From Halomonas llamarensis (GTDB lineage: Bacteria > Pseudomonadota > Gammaproteobacteria > Pseudomonadales > Halomonadaceae): a DNA stretch of 40,189 nt. The position numbers and the translations under genes are program-made. Location of the stretch: NCBI RefSeq assembly GCF_023555005.1, contig NZ_JAMJPJ010000032.1:1-40189 (forward strand). The letters run 5' to 3'. The notes below the pieces were generated by a model that was not told the DNA's origin, searched no databases, and saw only the letters and a program-made list of their open reading frames with translations. Positions 34,738 to 40,189 of this stretch are shown in pieces; the first letter of the stretch is position 1, and each line of letters starts with the position of its first letter.

Positions 34738-35064
34738 TTAGATAACGTCGCTGTCATCATCGCTAATAAGCCCCACGTCGTTGACGCGCTTACGCAGAGA
34801 CTGCCTGTCCAGGAGCTTCTCCTGGGCTTTTTCAGGTAGGTCGGTAAAACGGATAATCCCCCGGTCCATCAGCAGATTAATCACGTCTTCCAATACCCGC
34901 ACGAACTCCATATCCGACTGACGGAGCAGCGCGGCCTCGTGGGTTTCGGCGTTGATAAAACGCTGTAGCTCTGCCGATTCCGGCGAGACGTGTTCTTTGC
35001 AGTCATCGCTTATGGTTCGGCTGACTTCGCTGATCTCGCCCTGGCTGTCGCGGTTGACGTACAT
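34738..35064 (-). CDS. conserved small cytoplasmic protein of unknown function
   Basis: 108 residues, acidic, with no signal or membrane segment. The start MYVNRDSQGEISEVSR and the middle part SDMEFVRVLEDVINLLMDRG, then IIRFTDLPEKAQEKLLDR, resemble a small protein found in Pseudomonas that is often mislabelled as tryptophan synthase beta-like; it has no such activity by sequence. The gene lies between lapD and the adhesin gene, convergent to lapD and on the adhesin strand but separated from it by a strong terminator. Its role is unknown. Confidence 0.8.
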   Translation of the reverse strand: MYVNRDSQGEISEVSRTISDDCKEHVSPESAELQRFINAETHEAALLRQSDMEFVRVLEDVINLLMDRGIIRFTDLPEKAQEKLLDRQSLRKRVNDVGLISDDDSDVI

Positions 35065-35120
35065 GTGACTCTCCTCTCGTTACATTCCGGACATTCCGGC
35101 ATAGTGACGCACCACTCAAG

Positions 35121-35147
35121 AAAAAACCGCCAGGCAAGCCTGGCGGT
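35121..35147 (-). terminator. rho-independent terminator of the adhesin gene
   Basis: ACCGCCAGGC-AA-GCCTGGCGGT (35126-35147) followed on the minus strand by TTTTTT (35121-35126), 34 bp after the adhesin stop. Confidence 0.88.
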
Positions 35148-35180
35148 GTCGTAAGTTGTTACTTCATTGATGTCTATGTA

Positions 35181-38100
35181 TCACTGGTCAACAGCGTTGA
35201 TGGATGTATCGAGATATTCCTGCTGACCCGGTGCGTTAACGTGCGCCTGTTCACTGTTGCCAGGTGCTGCTGGCTTGCCATTGGCTTTCTCACCGTCTTC
35301 GTCCTTGAATATCTCGTCATCGCCATCACTCAGGATGTCGTTGGCAGCCAGCGCTTCTGAAGACTCGTCGCTTGACTCATCAGATTCATCGGTTTCAGCC
35401 GATTGTTCAGACTCGTCCTGATCAGCTTGGTCGTTATTCTCGTCAGTACTTTCTTCTGCACTTGAGTCATCATTCGAATCCGAATCAGCAAAGAACAATG
35501 GCTCTTCATCTTCTTCAGGAATAATGCCTGGGGCTAGATCGTCTTGTGAATCATCGGACGCATCGACCTCTTCAACCTGATCGTCTTCCCCGACCTGATC
35601 TTCAGCGGATTCGTCATCATTATTGCTAGCGTCATCCGCGTCTTCTGAAGGCTGACTAGTGTCGTCTACGTCTGAAGGGGCCTCTTCATCATCGGTTTGT
35701 TCTTCATCAGCACTCCCTTCATCGTCGGCAGACTGTTCTTCGGTACCATCCTCTTCCTCAAGGGCATCTTCATTATCAGTGGCTTCCGATTCTTCATCAG
35801 TTGCCTCTTCACCGTCATCCGGTGACAGCAACGCCTCAAGCTCATCTTGGGTGACGGTAAACCCGGCATCATCAAAACTAATCATGCCATTTTCGGCTAT
35901 GTTTTCAGCACTGAAGCTCGCAACCGACTGATCACCAATAAACAGGTCAATGGTATCGCCATCGCGATATTCAAACAGCCCATCGGTGACATCACCGCTC
36001 AGACCCGATGAGGTTTCGTAACGCACACCATCAACGGTACCCGTTGCCAGCGTTGCTGTTTGCAGCGAGTCGTCTATACGCTCGTCGAAATCTGTCACAC
36101 CCGCGTGTATTTCAAGCATCTCGCGGACGTGTGCCATGGCCTCATCCTCCGTGACTGACACCTGGCCAACTTCTTCAATCGCGGCGCTCAGATCAGCTTC
36201 TGCAACCGTTCGCAGATCCAGCGATACGCCAGCGAACTTAGCGTGCATTTCCGGCGTAATGGTAATGCCAGTATTGGCATTGCCATCCGAATCCAGCGAT
36301 TGCAGGAACACCGCCATGTTCTCAACGTATTCATCATTGAGATCGCTAAGCGATACGTTTGCAAATTCCTGCAGGAAGACTTTGCCATCGGCCAGGTCTT
36401 CATTCGTCGCGGTGCCAATAACCACATCGCCGACCATAAAGGTAATGGAATCGCCTTCACGATATTCAAAGGCACCGTTTTCGTCGGTAGTGCCAGTAAG
36501 GCCCGAGGATGTGCTGTACATTGCACCTTCGACGATGCCATCAACCAGCTGGGCAGTAATGGTATTTTCTGCACCATTGCTGCTTTCTGTCGCTGTCACC
36601 GAGATAGTGATCGCTTCTTGCTCAGCTTGACTCAGTTGGCTATCGGATATTAGCGTCACATCTCCCATCGGTTCGCCATTAGTGTCCAGAGCCACTGTGT
36701 AGGTACCATCATTGTTGTCAGTGACGCTGGTATTGGTGCCAGTCACGCTGACCCCACTTGGCAAGCCGTCAATGATGATACCGCTGAGCGATTCTGAGCC
36801 ATCCGTATCGGTCAAGGCGGCTGACAGATCCAGACCGTACTCGTAGGTGATGACTTCCTTGGTCACCTCAGCGCTGAAGTCGGAGATATCGAAGCGGCCA
36901 TCGGTACGCTCAACAAACACGGTGTCGAATTCAACGGATCCAGAATAATCAAGAGTTCCTTCACCATGATTATCCAGATTGATCGTGCTGCCGACTTGGC
37001 CGCCATCCTTGTAGAGTTTGATGGTGGCATCATCATCACCCCAACCTAAAAAACCACCATTAACGCTATAGTCATCAATGTCCAGGCTAAAGCCAGTGGC
37101 CGTGCCATCAAGGGTGTAGGTATGAGATGACTGCGATCCACCGCCACGGAGAGTAACGGAATCATCATCATTGAACATCTCGGTTTCAGACGTCGTGGTA
37201 ATGGTCGGCGGAGTTACCAGCTCTCCCTCCAACTCTGGTTCGGAAGCCGCCATATCGGGTGCGGTCACATCGATATTGACATCGAGCGATGTGCTATCCC
37301 CATCCTCATCGGAGACGCTCACGCTGAACTGCTTCTGGGTCAACCCTTCCTCGAACTCAGTAGCTCCGGCACTATAGGTGTATTCACCGTTGGTGAAATC
37401 GAACATCAGAGTGCCCTGACCGTCCAGCGGGACGCCGCCGCTCGGGAAGGCCGTGGTGCCATTGCCACCATCGGCAGTATAGGTTGTTCCGTACAGCGTG
37501 ATGCTGTCGAAGCTGATATCACCATCACCACCGCTGACACTATTGGAGACATCACCGCTGACGCTAACCTGAGCCGTATTAGTGAGCGTTTGTTCCAACT
37601 GTGACTCGTCGGTAACGATCAGCGGGTCCTTGCCCTCCTGCACTTGAACGTGCTCCAGGTACTGATCGGAGACATTGGAACCAATACCAATCACGAACAG
37701 CTCGTTCACATCGGTATCAATGTAGTCTTTCCAGTCTCTGATTGTCTGGGTATTATCATTTCCGACCGCTGAATCGTTCTCATTGGGCTCACCGTCCGAC
37801 AGGAAGTAGGCAATTGTCTGGTCAGCATTACGTCCACTAAAGTCAGTCAACTCAGTTTCGTTTATGGCATCTTTATAGTCTGTTCCGGCAGCAAGACCGA
37901 GGTTAGTTCCGTTGTAATAAACCCCGGTGCCATAGGTCGAATCCTGATAGTAAACCTCCAGATTATTGATGTAATCTATAGCGTTTTCAGAGGTCATCCA
38001 GCCTAAGTTTGTGGCATCAGCAGAAAACAATGTCAGGTTGACGTCAGTTCCTCCGATCTCACTATACGCCTGAATGGTTGAAACCAGAGCTTCTTGGGCA

Positions 38101-40189
38101 ATATCAAACCGCGTTTTGCCCGTATCACCAACCGTACCAATCACCATTGACCCAGACACATCTAACGTCAACATCAAGTCGGTGGTGACAGCACCAATGT
38201 CCAAGCTAACAGACTGATTTTCAGCTTCCGGCGCGAGATTCGGTCTCTGCGGTGCTGCTTCACCGGTAATGTTGATAGCCAAAGAAGACTCAACACCGTC
38301 ACCATCTGCATCCGTTAGGGTGTAGTTGAAAATATCTTCCTCTGTTTCGCCCGTGGCCAACTCATCATAGGCCGCCTGATCTAGCTGATAAGTATAGTTT
38401 CCGTTAGCATCAATGGTCAGAGTACCAAACTGGCCCTGGACTTGGGTTTCCCCATTACCATTATCGGTGCCGCCATTCCAGACAACCTCATCTTCGTCCG
38501 CGGGACCGTCTGCACCAAAGCCATAATCTACCTGACCAGATACATCAGGCGCATCAGACGAGACAAGTTGACCCATCAGTTTAAAGCTGTTGGAAGCGTC
38601 CTCATCCGTAAAGACCTGGTCAACAATATTTCCATCCTGATCAACAAAACCAATGATCTGGAAATTATAGGTTTCAGTAATACCATCTTCAGTTGTTATT
38701 TCAACCGGCACAATAGTACTAGCATTGTTGATGGTTACAATATCGCGAGGGTCAGAACCACTATTGGATGTTTCATTGTGGTCAAAATTGATCGTATGAT
38801 CAATGGTTGCACTATAACCATTGATCACCACATCTAACGCCAAATCCAAATCAACCGAGTCAATACCCGAGCGAAAGGATACTGAGAAATTATTATGAGT
38901 AAACTCACCTAATTCGAACATTGAGTTCACATCTATCGACTGCGAACCCGTCAAGACATCGTTATCATCGAAGGTATAATTACTGGTGCTACTAGAGCCA
39001 TCCCAGCTAATCACATCATCCTGCCCAGCAGGCTGGTTATTCAGGTTAACACCGCTGCCACCAGAAACATTCGACCATGCTGTTGACAGGCCACCTACAG
39101 CCAGCTCATTCACGATAACGGTAAGACTTTCATTATCTTCATTGATAACTGGCATATCATCTTCAATGGTGACATTAACAGTCCCAATATCCGAGTCGTT
39201 GACACCGTCACTGATCGTAACGCCAAACCCGATATCCAGCGTATCCTCTAAGCTATTTTCTGAATGATCGACGGGCTGGCTAAGCGTTACATCATATCCA
39301 ATACTCGTTGTGCTACCCGGATTAGCAACAGTTTCATTGCCTCCGTTCAGTTCGATACGAATCACTTCGTTACCATTAGCAGACCCAATCGCAATAGCTT
39401 CGTTACTACCATCGTGAGTCCACGTAATGGGATTACCGTCTGACATCAAGTTGTTAGGCAATGTGTTTAGATCGACACCAACCGCTAGTGACGCGTTACT
39501 ATTGCCTGTGACCGATAAAGTTCCAGACCTCGATGCTGCATTGGTGGTGTCGGTATAACCAGTCCCTGCATCATTATCAGGTATGCCACTATCTAAACCT
39601 TCCTCAGAGACCGCAATCGAGCTATCGCCAATCGTTGGCGGAGTATCGTTGTCACTGATGGTACCGGTCACGGTATCGTTGTCTGAATCGACTTCCAGTG
39701 TTTCAAAACCACCATCGCCAATGATGCTGGCAATGCTCAGGGTGTATCCCTCAGTCTCTTCCTTGAGGAAGTCATCTACGGCCTGGAAGTCAACGTTGTC
39801 GCCACTACTACCCGACGGGATGGCCAACGTGATGGTCGCCGTATCATCCGCGTTCCAGGTCAGTTCGGTGCCATTAGCAAAGGTCATGTCCGTGGCATCT
39901 GGGCTGATACCGTTGGGGTTATCCGGTGTCACTGTCAGTGTGACCGTGATGTCATCCGCCGCATTCACAGATGCACCGTCGTCTTTGGTGACCAACTGCA
40001 GTTTATGCTGCAGTTGTCCGCCTTCCTCCGCGGTGGCGTTATCTACCAACTGCAGTTGAACCGTGTCGTTGACCGGCGTGACGTCAACCGTGACCGTGGC
40101 GCTGGCCGTGCCGCCATTGCCGTCGTCAACGGTGTAGTCGAACTGGGCGTCACCGTTGAAGTCGGCGGCGGGCGTGAAGGTGATCGTGC
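35181..40189 (-). CDS. giant repetitive LapA-like adhesin, C-terminal part, with vWA domain
   Basis: The minus-strand frame is open to the window edge, so the N-terminus lies beyond 40189; about 1,669 residues are visible. In order from the edge there is a cadherin/VCBS-like repeat (FTPAADFNGDAQFDYTVDDG) and a Calx-beta-like segment (to about 39650). Then come a T1SS-type repeat (near 39250-39140), a choice-of-anchor-K-like domain (about 39100-38560) and a VCBS repeat (38520-38260). A von Willebrand A domain with MIDAS DVSGS follows (38190-37570), then further beta-repeats, two related TSSGL modules and a long Asp/Glu/Ser tail. No RTX nonapeptides (GGxGxDxLx) were seen. It should be secreted by type I secretion and held in the outer membrane under LapG/LapD control; the cleavage site would be in the missing N-terminus. 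Confidence 0.88.
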   Translation of the reverse strand, partial: TITFTPAADFNGDAQFDYTVDDGNGGTASATVTVDVTPVNDTVQLQLVDNATAEEGGQLQHKLQLVTKDDGASVNAADDITVTLTVTPDNPNGISPDATDMTFANGTELTWNADDTATITLAIPSGSSGDNVDFQAVDDFLKEETEGYTLSIASIIGDGGFETLEVDSDNDTVTGTISDNDTPPTIGDSSIAVSEEGLDSGIPDNDAGTGYTDTTNAASRSGTLSVTGNSNASLAVGVDLNTLPNNLMSDGNPITWTHDGSNEAIAIGSANGNEVIRIELNGGNETVANPGSTTSIGYDVTLSQPVDHSENSLEDTLDIGFGVTISDGVNDSDIGTVNVTIEDDMPVINEDNESLTVIVNELAVGGLSTAWSNVSGGSGVNLNNQPAGQDDVISWDGSSSTSNYTFDDNDVLTGSQSIDVNSMFELGEFTHNNFSVSFRSGIDSVDLDLALDVVINGYSATIDHTINFDHNETSNSGSDPRDIVTINNASTIVPVEITTEDGITETYNFQIIGFVDQDGNIVDQVFTDEDASNSFKLMGQLVSSDAPDVSGQVDYGFGADGPADEDEVVWNGGTDNGNGETQVQGQFGTLTIDANGNYTYQLDQAAYDELATGETEEDIFNYTLTDADGDGVESSLAINITGEAAPQRPNLAPEAENQSVSLDIGAVTTDLMLTLDVSGSMVIGTVGDTGKTRFDIAQEALVSTIQAYSEIGGTDVNLTLFSADATNLGWMTSENAIDYINNLEVYYQDSTYGTGVYYNGTNLGLAAGTDYKDAINETELTDFSGRNADQTIAYFLSDGEPNENDSAVGNDNTQTIRDWKDYIDTDVNELFVIGIGSNVSDQYLEHVQVQEGKDPLIVTDESQLEQTLTNTAQVSVSGDVSNSVSGGDGDISFDSITLYGTTYTADGGNGTTAFPSGGVPLDGQGTLMFDFTNGEYTYSAGATEFEEGLTQKQFSVSVSDEDGDSTSLDVNIDVTAPDMAASEPELEGELVTPPTITTTSETEMFNDDDSVTLRGGGSQSSHTYTLDGTATGFSLDIDDYSVNGGFLGWGDDDATIKLYKDGGQVGSTINLDNHGEGTLDYSGSVEFDTVFVERTDGRFDISDFSAEVTKEVITYEYGLDLSAALTDTDGSESLSGIIIDGLPSGVSVTGTNTSVTDNNDGTYTVALDTNGEPMGDVTLISDSQLSQAEQEAITISVTATESSNGAENTITAQLVDGIVEGAMYSTSSGLTGTTDENGAFEYREGDSITFMVGDVVIGTATNEDLADGKVFLQEFANVSLSDLNDEYVENMAVFLQSLDSDGNANTGITITPEMHAKFAGVSLDLRTVAEADLSAAIEEVGQVSVTEDEAMAHVREMLEIHAGVTDFDERIDDSLQTATLATGTVDGVRYETSSGLSGDVTDGLFEYRDGDTIDLFIGDQSVASFSAENIAENGMISFDDAGFTVTQDELEALLSPDDGEEATDEESEATDNEDALEEEDGTEEQSADDEGSADEEQTDDEEAPSDVDDTSQPSEDADDASNNDDESAEDQVGEDDQVEEVDASDDSQDDLAPGIIPEEDEEPLFFADSDSNDDSSAEESTDENNDQADQDESEQSAETDESDESSDESSEALAANDILSDGDDEIFKDEDGEKANGKPAAPGNSEQAHVNAPGQQEYLDTSINAVDQ
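35911..36551 (-). repeat. pair of related modules near the adhesin C-terminus
   Basis: Two segments (about 36551-36411 and 36052-35911, minus strand) share the plan VDGxxxxxxYxTSSGLxG, then FEYREGDSITFMVGD or FEYRDGDTIDLFIGD. They are separated by about 120 residues, partly helical. The divergence suggests an old internal duplication. Confidence 0.65.

Noticed and set aside
38442..38837. A 131-residue plus-strand frame
   Set aside because: Antisense to the adhesin choice-of-anchor-K region, without ribosome site or recognisable content.
35181..40189. CRISPR-like or short tandem DNA array in the adhesin
   Set aside because: Repetition is at the level of protein modules and acidic codons; there are no constant repeats with regular spacers.

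Overview
The window looks like chromosomal DNA of a gammaproteobacterium of the Halomonas/Vreelandella type, close to Pseudomonas in gene order. The main support is the housekeeping block yicC | rph | crc | pyrE | trmL | rep | cytochrome c. It places an ExoIII-like Crc protein between rph and pyrE, as in Pseudomonas. No rRNA, tRNA or CRISPR array was recognised. The genus is an inference from gene content, not from a database comparison.

Region 1 (1-8.3 kb) is an accessory type VI secretion effector island. It holds an Rhs protein whose 5' end lies outside the window, then an exported PQQ-like beta-propeller protein. Next come a VgrG fragment fused to a lipase domain, an ankyrin-repeat lipoprotein, a second 5'-truncated Rhs core copy with a different tip, and a small lipoprotein. 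The two Rhs cores are nearly the same sequence but end in unrelated, AT-richer tips. Each effector is followed at once by a gene for an exported protein, so the layout reads as three effector/immunity pairs whose effectors act in the periplasm or envelope.

Region 2 (8.5-12.1 kb) is a zone of insertion and decay. It contains an IS66-family element with a single transposase gene and matching terminal repeats. Beside it lies a 750-bp scar of a purine catabolism operon (xdhA, xdhC and guaD pieces). An intact RutR-type TetR regulator still faces a near-consensus RutR operator at the old xdhA promoter. An ISAs1-type transposase fragment abuts and overlaps the end of the regulator gene.

Region 3 (12.2-18.6 kb) is an iron-siderophore type uptake operon on the minus strand: TonB-dependent receptor, terminator, binding protein, two permeases and an ATPase, the last four coupled by 4-base overlaps. 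A transposase fragment, probably IS1380 family, lies upstream.

Region 4 (18.7-25.6 kb) is the conserved core: yicC, rph, crc, pyrE, trmL, rep and a diheme cytochrome c.

Region 5 (25.8-29.8 kb) is an unrecognised minus-strand operon of four exported products: a 143-residue glycine-rich protein, a 40-residue precursor peptide, a predicted outer-membrane beta-barrel and a periplasmic or surface protein. This is the best candidate here for an undescribed system.

Region 6 (30.3-40.2 kb) is a c-di-GMP/adhesin module. A membrane diguanylate cyclase, the LapG protease and the LapD receptor form one operon. A giant repetitive adhesin with a von Willebrand A domain, its presumed target, is encoded convergently and runs off the window end.
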